From positions 1 to 6,413 of the forward strand of contig JAODBQ010000404.1 of assembly GCA_025464045.1 (NCBI GenBank): a stretch of DNA of 6,413 bases, written 5' to 3'. The notes beneath the pieces are model-generated. The model was given only the letters and a program-made list of their open reading frames with translations, was not told the DNA's origin and did no database searches. Position 1 is the first letter of the stretch; every line of letters starts with the position of its first letter. Shown in pieces: positions 1 through 5,377 of the stretch. This DNA comes from Ilumatobacteraceae bacterium. Its GTDB lineage: Bacteria > Actinomycetota > Acidimicrobiia > Acidimicrobiales > Ilumatobacteraceae. The translations under genes and the position numbers were made by a program.

Positions 1-454
1 CGGGGCACGTCTGGTGGTCGCCTTGGACGTCGGGCACGGGCAGCTGCATCCACGCATCCGTGGCGACGAACGGGTGCGCGTGCTCGAGCACTTCCACATC
101 CGCGACGCGACGCCGGCGACGATCGGCGGCATCGTCGACGCCGCGGTGGCCGACCTCTCGTTCATCTCGATCACTCGTGCGCTCGGCCCGCTCATCGGTT
201 GTTGCACCCCGGGCGCCCCCCTCGTGCTGCTCGTCAAGCCGCAGTTCGAGGCCGGACGGCTGGAGGTGGCCAGGGGCCGAGGCGTGATCACGGACCCGGA
301 GGTCCACGAGCGGGTGCGCGTGGACGTGCACGCCGCCCTCGAACGAGCGCACTTCGACGTGATCGGGTGGATGGTCTCGCCGCTGCTCGGCGGCCAGGGC
401 AACGTCGAGCTGCTTGTGCACGCGCGCACCCCTCCGCCAGGATGCGGGTCATGA
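1..454 (+). CDS. tlyA: TlyA-family rRNA 2'-O-methyltransferase, C-terminal fragment
   Basis: The reading frame is open from base 2 to a TGA at 452-454, giving about 150 residues of a protein normally near 265. The N-terminal S4 RNA-binding domain and the start lie outside the window. What remains is the Rossmann methyltransferase domain. Visible are ALDVGHGQLHPRIRGDERV (the SAM-site loop region), VADLSFISI, LVKPQFEAGR and GNVELLVH. By comparison with Mycobacterium tuberculosis TlyA, the Asp at 152-154, Lys at 236-238 and Glu at 407-409 match three of the four residues of the K-D-K-E catalytic tetrad. The first Lys would be upstream. In mycobacteria TlyA 2'-O-methylates 16S and 23S rRNA cytidines and determines capreomycin susceptibility. 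Older annotations call it hemolysin, but the methyltransferase role is better supported. The next gene, nadK, overlaps its stop codon, so the two are probably cotranscribed and translationally coupled. Confidence 0.93.
   Translation, partial: GARLVVALDVGHGQLHPRIRGDERVRVLEHFHIRDATPATIGGIVDAAVADLSFISITRALGPLIGCCTPGAPLVLLVKPQFEAGRLEVARGRGVITDPEVHERVRVDVHAALERAHFDVIGWMVSPLLGGQGNVELLVHARTPPPGCGS
439..442 (+). promoter_or_regulatory. Ribosome binding site deciding the nadK start
   Basis: AGGA ends 8 nt before the ATG at 451. An in-frame ATG also exists at 442, but it has no purine-rich sequence at a suitable distance and would itself overlap this AGGA. The site therefore favours 451, which also gives the ATGA overlap with the tlyA stop. 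Confidence 0.55.
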
Positions 455-1317
455 CCGACGTGCTGCTCGTCGCCCACCACGAGCGGTCCGATGCGGCTCT
501 GCTGGCGCAGAGCGCGTCGGCGTGGCTGACGGACCGCGGCCACCGACCGTGGATCACCGCGACCGATGCGGAGGCGCTGGACCTGCCGGAGCTGCTTGCC
601 GAACGCCCTCCGTCGAGCGCGGGCCTGGCGCTGAGCCTCGGCGGCGACGGCACGATGCTGCGCACCGTGAAGCTGATCGACGGCGCGCCGGTGCCGATCA
701 TCGGCGTCAACGTCGGCCTGCTCGGGTACCTCTCCGAGATCGAGCCGCCGGCGCTGACCTCGGCGCTGGAACGATGGTTCGCCGGACCGGAGGTCGGGGA
801 GTGGCGGATCGAGGAGCGGATGATGCTCGCGATCACTGTCCGTCCGGCCGGCAGCTCCGAGCCGACGGGGCACTGGACCGCGCTCAACGAGGCCGTCGTC
901 GAGAAGCGCGAATCCGGCCACACCGTTCGGCTGCTGGTCCGCATCGACGGGGCCGTGTTCACGTCCTACGCCGCCGACGGGCTGATCATCGCCACCCCGA
1001 CCGGATCGACCGCCTACTCGCTGTCGGCGCGCGGGCCGGTCGTCTCGCCGCAGCACCGGGCGTTGCTGCTCACGCCGGTCTCGCCGCACATGTTGTTCGA
1101 TCGCAGCCTGGTCCTCGATCCCGAGGAGCTCGTCGAGATCGAGGTGCTCGGCGGCCGCCCGGCGGACATCTCGATCGACGGTCAGTTCGCGGCCGCCCTC
1201 GCGGAAGGCGATGTGGTCGCCGTCACCCCGAGTCCGAACGATGCGCGGTTCGTCCGCTTCGGGCGTCGGCGCTTCCACCAGATCCTGAAGTCCAAGTTCG
1301 GCCTGGCCGATCGATGA
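451..1317 (+). CDS. nadK: NAD kinase
   Basis: ATP (or polyphosphate)-dependent phosphorylation of NAD to NADP in the cytoplasm; the main source of NADP(H). The protein is 288 residues, normal for bacterial NAD kinase. Family motifs in order: GGDGTMLRT at 64-71 (phosphate-binding GGDGT), GVNVGLLGYL at 85-94, NEAVVEK at 146-152 (the NE motif), YAADGLIIATPTGSTAYSLS at about 173-192, and SIDGQ near 241-245. The start at 451 is chosen because of an AGGA at 439-442 and the ATGA overlap with tlyA; an ATG at 442 would add three residues. One detail is unusual: after TGSTAYSLSA the family normally reads GGP, here RGP (residues 193-196 are ARGP). This may be a lineage variant. The gene sits second in a tlyA-nadK-recN run, the order known from mycobacteria (tlyA-ppnK-recN), and no promoter is visible for it alone. 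Confidence 0.96.
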   Translation: MTDVLLVAHHERSDAALLAQSASAWLTDRGHRPWITATDAEALDLPELLAERPPSSAGLALSLGGDGTMLRTVKLIDGAPVPIIGVNVGLLGYLSEIEPPALTSALERWFAGPEVGEWRIEERMMLAITVRPAGSSEPTGHWTALNEAVVEKRESGHTVRLLVRIDGAVFTSYAADGLIIATPTGSTAYSLSARGPVVSPQHRALLLTPVSPHMLFDRSLVLDPEELVEIEVLGGRPADISIDGQFAAALAEGDVVAVTPSPNDARFVRFGRRRFHQILKSKFGLADR

Positions 1318-1352
1318 ACGGTCGCGACGCGGCGACGACGCGCCCGTGCTGA
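1314..1352 (+). other. Possible 12-codon mini-cistron between nadK and recN
   Basis: An ATG at 1314 overlaps the nadK stop (ATGA at 1314-1317) and opens a frame of 12 codons, MNGRDAATTRPC, ending in TGA at 1350-1352. That stop falls four bases past the GTG of recN at 1346, so a ribosome ending here would be positioned to restart on recN. recN itself has no clear Shine-Dalgarno sequence. The peptide resembles nothing known to me and may have no function. It could equally be a chance frame in GC-rich DNA. Confidence 0.25.
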
Positions 1353-2932
1353 CCGAGCTGCGCATCGACGGGATGGGGGTGATCGAGTCCACCGAGGTGG
1401 TGCTCGGCACAGGGCTGACCGCGCTGACAGGCGAGACCGGGGCCGGCAAGACGATGCTCGTCGAGGCGATCAGCCTGCTCGTGGGGGGTCGCGCCGACCC
1501 TGCGATCGTGCGTCCTGGGCATGCCGAGGCACGCGTCGAAGGTCGCTTCGTGCTCGGCGACGAGGAGTACGTCGTGGCCCGGGTGGTACCTGAGAACGGC
1601 CGATCGCGCGGGTACATCAACGGACGCCTGGCAACGGCCGGACAGCTGGCGGAGCTGGCGTCGAGGGCGGTCGACCTCCACGGCCAGCACGCGCACCAGA
1701 GCCTGCTCAGCACCAGCCATCAGCGCGAGGCGCTGGACCGCGCCGCGGGGACCGATCGTGAGCCGCTGCGCGATGCGCGAGCCAGGCTCACCGAGATCGA
1801 CGCCGCGCTGGCCGCGCTCGGCGGCGACGCCCGCACCCGGCTGCGCGAGGTCGACCTGCTGCGCTTCCAACTGGCCGAGCTCGATGCCGCGGCGCTGGAC
1901 GATGCCGACGAGGACGCGGTGCTGGAGCGGTTGCAGGACACGCTCTCCGGCGCGGTGGAGCACCGCCAGGCCGGGCTGCGCGCCGCGGCGCTGTTGTCCG
2001 ACGACGACGCCGCGGCCGATCTCGTCGCCGCCGCGCTCCACGCCTTCGACGGTCGCGGCCCCTATGGGGAGATCGAAGGCCGGCTGCGCACCGTGGCCGC
2101 CGAGCTCGCGGACGTTGCCGGTGAGGCGCGGCGCATCGCCGAGGGCATCGACGAGGATCCGCAGCGGCTGGCCGAGATCGGCGAGCGCCGGCAGCTGCTG
2201 CGCGATCTGCGGCGCAAGTACGCCGACTCGCTCGCCGAGGTGATCGCCTTCCGTGACGAGACGGCGCAGCGTCTGGCCGAGCTGGAGAGCTACGACCGTC
2301 GGGTGGCCGAGCTGGAGCTCCTCCGGGTCGCCGCGGCGCAGGCCGAGCGTGCTGCTGCGGCGGCGGTCGGCGCACAGCGGCGCGCCGGCGCCGGGCGCCT
2401 GGGGACTGCCGTGCAGCGCCACCTCCGTGCGCTGGCGATGCCCCATGCGACGCTGGTGGTCACCGTCGGCGAGGACGACCCGGGCGACGACGTCACCTTC
2501 CTCCTCGCCGCCAACCCGGGTACGCCGCCGCTGCCGCTGGCGCGGGTGGCCAGTGGCGGTGAGCTGGCACGGACGATGCTCGCGCTGCGTCTGGTGCTCA
2601 GCGAGGCACCCGACACGCTCGTCTTCGACGAGGTCGATGCCGGGATCGGCGGTGCCGCGGCCGTCGCCGTCGGCGCGGCCCTGGCCGAGCTCGGCGCGCG
2701 TCACCAGGTGCTCGTGGTCACCCACCTCGCGCAGGTGGCCGCCCTCGCCGACGAGCAGATCGTGGTCAGCAAGCGAGTGGTGCGTGGTGCGACGGTGACG
2801 ACCGCACGGCGGCTGTCCGACGATGAGCGGATCGAGGAGGTCGCGCGGATGCTCTCCGGCCAGGAGGCCAGCGAGTCAGCCCGCCGACACGCCGCCGAGC
2901 TCCTCGGGAGCCGGCCCCACAACCGCGCCTGA
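1346..2932 (+). CDS. recN: DNA repair ATPase RecN
   Basis: SMC-like ATPase of the cytoplasm/nucleoid that acts early in recombinational repair of double-strand breaks. It has 528 residues, slightly shorter than E. coli RecN (about 550). The N-terminus MLTELRIDGMGVIE is typical of the family. Walker A GETGAGKT lies at 29-36, and the RecN-specific DLHGQHAHQSLL at 110-121. A long charged, Leu/Ala/Glu-rich middle region (about 125-350) fits the coiled-coil arms. The ABC signature SGGE is at 403-406, Walker B VFDE with catalytic Asp428-Glu429 in VFDEVDAGIGG, and the switch His460 is in VVTHLAQ. All ATPase elements look intact. The start is a GTG at 1346; it places the conserved N-terminus at residue 1, and no better in-frame start is near. 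It follows nadK by 28 nt without its own evident promoter or Shine-Dalgarno sequence. Its last 57 bp overlap the 3' end of the PAP2 gene on the other strand. I saw no SOS box, but the operon promoter is outside the window. Confidence 0.96.
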   Translation: MLTELRIDGMGVIESTEVVLGTGLTALTGETGAGKTMLVEAISLLVGGRADPAIVRPGHAEARVEGRFVLGDEEYVVARVVPENGRSRGYINGRLATAGQLAELASRAVDLHGQHAHQSLLSTSHQREALDRAAGTDREPLRDARARLTEIDAALAALGGDARTRLREVDLLRFQLAELDAAALDDADEDAVLERLQDTLSGAVEHRQAGLRAAALLSDDDAAADLVAAALHAFDGRGPYGEIEGRLRTVAAELADVAGEARRIAEGIDEDPQRLAEIGERRQLLRDLRRKYADSLAEVIAFRDETAQRLAELESYDRRVAELELLRVAAAQAERAAAAAVGAQRRAGAGRLGTAVQRHLRALAMPHATLVVTVGEDDPGDDVTFLLAANPGTPPLPLARVASGGELARTMLALRLVLSEAPDTLVFDEVDAGIGGAAAVAVGAALAELGARHQVLVVTHLAQVAALADEQIVVSKRVVRGATVTTARRLSDDERIEEVARMLSGQEASESARRHAAELLGSRPHNRA

Positions 2933-3799
2933 CGACCTCGACGCGAGCGCCGCGTCGCCGGTCGAGGCGTGGTCCACGGACGCCGACGCGGACGCCGCCT
3001 TGCGGCGCGCCGACCAGCGCTCGAAGCCACGCTGGATGAACACCGCCGAGACGAGGATCACGGCACCGCCGGCCGCGTCGAGGAAGTAGTGGTTCGCGGT
3101 GACCACGATGGCGGTGAGGGTGAGGAACGGGTAGATCACGATCATCGACCGGGTGAACCGGTGCGTGGTGAGCGTGTAGAAGACGATGCCGCACCACAGG
3201 GCCCAGCCGAAGTGGAGGCTGGGCATCGCCGCGAAGGGGTTGGCGACGGCCTTGGCGACCGGGGAGTTGTAGGACCACAGACCACCGATGGTGTCCAGCG
3301 TGTCGACGAAGTGGTCCCAGCGCAGCAGTCGCGGTGGGGCGAGGGGGTAGGCCCAGTAGCCGACGAGCGCGAGTGCGGTGGTGATGCCGAGCAGGTTGCG
3401 CATCCGCCGGTAGGCCGCGTGGCGGAAGTGGTACACCCACACCAGCAGCCCGGCGGTGATGATGAAGTGCAACGTGCCGTAATAGACGTTGAGGAACTTG
3501 ATGAACCACCGTGCCGACAGGAAGAACTGCTGGATCGGCTGCTCCACGTAGATGTGCATGTGCCGCTCGAGCGAGACCAGGTGGTTGGCGTTCGCGAACG
3601 CCCGAGGCGACACGTTGCCGCTGTTCGCGAAGCTGCGGATGGTCTGGTACACGTAGTAGAACGCGAGCACGAGGGCGCCCTCGCGGACCCACCCGAAGCG
3701 CTTCGGACGCCCATGGACCGGTGCGGCGACCTCGCCGGACGGCGCCTCGTGGACCACAGCCGGGTCGACCGACTCGTCGATCCGCACGGAGGTCGCCAT
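2876..3799 (-). CDS. PAP2_3 (Aur1/Ipt1-like) membrane phosphatase or phosphotransferase
   Basis: A 307-residue integral membrane protein with the three-part active site of the PAP2 superfamily in the form seen in the inositolphosphotransferase Aur1/Ipt1-like branch. It has YPLAPPRLL at 151-159 (in place of KxxxxxxRP), MPSLHFGWA at 192-200 with His196 (PSGH-like), and ANHYFLDAAGG at 235-245 with the His237-x3-Asp241 pair. About six hydrophobic segments are visible (near 42-55, 98-122, 136-152, 195-211, 217-234 and 243-256). Such proteins transfer or remove phosphate or phosphoalcohol groups on lipids such as polyprenyl phosphates or inositol phospholipids; the substrate cannot be told here. 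A hydrophilic Ala/Ser-rich tail (about 266-307) runs over the end of recN. The start at 3799 is preferred over ATGs at 3808 and 3832 because a TAGAAT box ends 7 nt before it, suggesting a leaderless mRNA. It lies 63 nt downstream of a glycosyltransferase gene on the same strand. Confidence 0.88.
   Translation of the reverse strand: MATSVRIDESVDPAVVHEAPSGEVAAPVHGRPKRFGWVREGALVLAFYYVYQTIRSFANSGNVSPRAFANANHLVSLERHMHIYVEQPIQQFFLSARWFIKFLNVYYGTLHFIITAGLLVWVYHFRHAAYRRMRNLLGITTALALVGYWAYPLAPPRLLRWDHFVDTLDTIGGLWSYNSPVAKAVANPFAAMPSLHFGWALWCGIVFYTLTTHRFTRSMIVIYPFLTLTAIVVTANHYFLDAAGGAVILVSAVFIQRGFERWSARRKAASASASVDHASTGDAALASRSSGAVVGPAPEELGGVSAG
2936..2967 (+). terminator. GC-rich hairpin just after recN, possible terminator
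   Basis: CCTCGAC at 2936-2942 pairs perfectly with GTCGAGG at 2961-2967, and GCGA at 2943-2946 pairs with TCGC at 2955-2958. This gives an 11-bp stem with a 2-nt bulge (2959-2960) and an 8-nt loop. It begins 3 nt after the recN stop, the right place to end the tlyA-nadK-recN transcript. There is no T-tract, so it is not a classical intrinsic terminator. It also lies inside the low-complexity 3' coding part of the PAP2 gene on the other strand, so the pairing could be a by-product of GC-rich codons. Confidence 0.4.
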
Positions 3800-3862
3800 G
3801 CCCGGCATTCTAGGCGTGTGGGGGAGGCACACCCTGGCGGTGCGGGTGCCCGTCGGGGCAGA
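3800..3862 (-). other. Short spacer with two small hairpins between GT and PAP2 genes
   Basis: Besides the TAGAAT box, this spacer holds two small inverted repeats. TGCCC (3847-3851) and GGGCA (3856-3860) give a 5-bp stem with a 4-nt loop, 2 nt after the glycosyltransferase stop. GTGTG (3816-3820) and CACAC (3828-3832) give a 5-bp stem with a 7-nt loop, just upstream of the -10 box. The first could be a weak terminator and the second an operator, but both are short and neither has a T-tract. Confidence 0.25.
3807..3812 (-). promoter_or_regulatory. -10 box of a likely leaderless promoter for the PAP2 gene
   Basis: On the minus strand TAGAAT is followed by 7 nt (GCCGGGC) and then the ATG at 3799. 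Transcription starting about 7 nt past the box would begin at or next to the A of the ATG. No -35 element and no Shine-Dalgarno sequence is recognisable. It also suggests that the PAP2 gene can be expressed apart from the upstream glycosyltransferase. Confidence 0.5.
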
Positions 3863-5320
3863 TCAGGAGCCGTTGCGGCGATAGACGGTGACGCCGTCGA
3901 TCACGTCGACGGGTGTGTAGCCGTCCGCGACGAAGGCAGCGATCTCCGGGATCACGGACAACGGGTAGGCCTCGTACCCGAGGTGCGGCGCGGTCGAGGT
4001 GTCCAGCACGAGCGTCGGGGGGTGCTCGCGCAGCGAGCGGATGACGATGTCCAGCGCTCCCGGCGTGGCGTCCTTGAGCGTGTCGGCCGGGTCGTCGCGG
4101 CCGCCACTGCGGCCGGTGACGAAGTCCATGTGCACCAGCCCGCCGGCCGGCAGGCGGTCGGCGCGCACCAGCACCTCCGGGTAGGAGCCCCACACGAGCA
4201 CACGGTCCGACGATGTGGTCATCGAGTCCACCTCGGTGGCGAGACGGGTCGGATCGGGGCGGTGGTGGAACGATCCCGGCACGAACAGCAGGGCGAACGC
4301 GACCGCGCCCGGCACGACGATGCCGATCGCTGCCCAGCGCCGCCACCGACGGCCGAGGCCCGCGGCCACCGGCGCGGCGAGCACCGCCAGGGCCGGCACG
4401 ACCTGCAACCAGTAGTGGCCGAAGAACCGCAACCCGGCCGCCACCGATCCGAGGCCGACCAGCAACCACAGCCACAGGTCTCGATCCTCGCGGCCCGCGC
4501 GGCGCAGCGGCGGGCGCCGGCGCCAGGCGATCACCAGACACGCGACCGCGGTGACGTGGAAGCCGACGAAGGTCGCCAGCGACGCCGCACCGCGCCCGAA
4601 CGACACGCCCAGTCCGGCCGGGGCGAAGACGAATCCGGGGCTGTTGGCGAACGTCCACTCCCAGAACGCACCGAGCGGCGCGACGAGACCGGTGGACAGG
4701 ACGACCAGTGCGGCACTCGCCAGCAGCAGCACGACCTGTCGCCAGCGCCCGGCCCGGTACGCCGCGTACACCGCCGGGACCAGGCCGAGCACCCAGCTCT
4801 GCCGGCACAGGATCGCGAGGCCGAGTGCCACGCCGGCTGCAACGGCCCAGCCGCGACGAGTGCGGCGCGACCACACCACCGCAGCCGCGCCCGGGAGCAA
4901 CGCGAAGTGCGCGTAGTTCGCGCCGCCGGCGTCGGCCGGGAACAGTGCCATCGCGCCGCTGACGACCAGCGCGCCCGCCCACCACGCAGTGGCCCGACCG
5001 TGGCGGCGATGGGCGTCGAGGGCGACGATGATCGCCGCGCCGGCGAGGCACAGCGTCACCACGACGCGCAGCGGGCGGACGTCGGTGGAGCCGGTGATCG
5101 AGAACGACGCCGCATAGGCGAGCGGTGGCAGCGGCGGCTTGCGGTCGAAGATGTCCCGGTACAGCTTGCCGCCGGAGCGCACGACCATCCCCTGCACACC
5201 GATCGCCGCCTCGTCGGGATCGAACAGCCGGGTGATGAACGTCGGCCAACGCACGAGGAACGCGAACGCGAGCAACCCGGCGGCCAGGCGCACCTCGAAC
5301 TTGGACAGGGCGGCCCGCAC
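3863..5320 (-). CDS. GT-C fold membrane glycosyltransferase, family 39/ArnT-like
   Basis: A 485-residue polytopic protein with the layout of bacterial PMT_2/ArnT-like glycosyltransferases, which move a sugar from a polyprenyl-phosphate donor to an acceptor on the outer face of the membrane. After the first hydrophobic segment (12-25) comes DPDEAA at 34-39, the acidic motif of the first periplasmic loop, then YRDIFDRKPPLPPLAY at 54-69, a very typical family motif. About ten hydrophobic segments follow up to about 347, including RFFGHYWLQVVPALAVLAA at 298-316, which resembles the HY-x-LQ-x-x-P segment of actinobacterial members. The last 135 residues are hydrophilic and probably extracytoplasmic, with VLVWGSYPEVLVRADRLPAG as a recognisable stretch. 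The start is a GTG at 5320; it has no Shine-Dalgarno sequence, but a TAGCCT box lies 7 nt before it. Donor and acceptor are unknown. It is adjacent to, and on the same strand as, the PAP2 gene, so an envelope glycolipid role is plausible. Confidence 0.87.
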   Translation of the reverse strand: MRAALSKFEVRLAAGLLAFAFLVRWPTFITRLFDPDEAAIGVQGMVVRSGGKLYRDIFDRKPPLPPLAYAASFSITGSTDVRPLRVVVTLCLAGAAIIVALDAHRRHGRATAWWAGALVVSGAMALFPADAGGANYAHFALLPGAAAVVWSRRTRRGWAVAAGVALGLAILCRQSWVLGLVPAVYAAYRAGRWRQVVLLLASAALVVLSTGLVAPLGAFWEWTFANSPGFVFAPAGLGVSFGRGAASLATFVGFHVTAVACLVIAWRRRPPLRRAGREDRDLWLWLLVGLGSVAAGLRFFGHYWLQVVPALAVLAAPVAAGLGRRWRRWAAIGIVVPGAVAFALLFVPGSFHHRPDPTRLATEVDSMTTSSDRVLVWGSYPEVLVRADRLPAGGLVHMDFVTGRSGGRDDPADTLKDATPGALDIVIRSLREHPPTLVLDTSTAPHLGYEAYPLSVIPEIAAFVADGYTPVDVIDGVTVYRRNGS

Positions 5321-5327
5321 CGGCGGG

Positions 5328-5333
5328 AGGCTA
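5328..5333 (-). promoter_or_regulatory. -10 box of a likely leaderless promoter for the glycosyltransferase
   Basis: On the minus strand TAGCCT is followed by 7 nt (CCCGCCG) and then the GTG at 5320. The spacing matches that of the PAP2 gene and places the transcription start at the start codon. No Shine-Dalgarno sequence and no clear -35 box are visible. Confidence 0.45.
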
Positions 5334-5363
5334 GTGGGACTGCGCCGACGACGGCCTGCCGCC

Positions 5364-5369
5364 TACGGT
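5364..5369 (+). promoter_or_regulatory. -10 box of a likely leaderless promoter for the HAD gene
   Basis: TACGGT is followed by 8 nt and then the ATG at 5378. As at the other two starts, no Shine-Dalgarno sequence lies before the ATG and no -35 box is recognisable. It stands 30 nt from the divergent -10 box of the glycosyltransferase. Confidence 0.4.
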
Positions 5370-5377
5370 GTCGGCTG

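Noticed and set aside
442..450. nadK start at the ATG at 442
   Set aside because: It has no ribosome binding site, whereas 451 has AGGA 8 nt before it and the ATGA overlap with tlyA.
1..454. Hemolysin function for the tlyA product
   Set aside because: The name is historical; the Asp, Lys and Glu of the catalytic tetrad and the SAM-site motifs indicate an rRNA methyltransferase.
1223..2725. 500-codon open frame on the minus strand across recN
   Set aside because: RecN on the plus strand has all ATPase motifs. The antisense product is low-complexity Arg/Gly/His-rich with no recognisable motif.
2895..2907. Small palindrome CCGAG-CTC-CTCGG within the end of recN as a terminator
   Set aside because: It has only a 5-bp stem and a 3-nt loop inside conserved RecN codons, with no T-tract. 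The hairpin at 2936-2967 is longer and better placed.
3800..3832. N-terminal extension of the PAP2 protein from ATGs at 3808 or 3832
   Set aside because: Neither has a Shine-Dalgarno sequence, and the TAGAAT box lies over or just downstream of them. The leaderless start at 3799 explains the promoter better.
2969..5377. A very long open frame on the plus strand, running antisense to the PAP2 and glycosyltransferase genes and in frame with the HAD gene
   Set aside because: Its translation is Arg/Gly/His/Asp-rich with no domain, while the opposite strand encodes clear membrane proteins with family motifs. GC-rich codons remove stops in antisense frames. Only the part from 5378 is a real gene.
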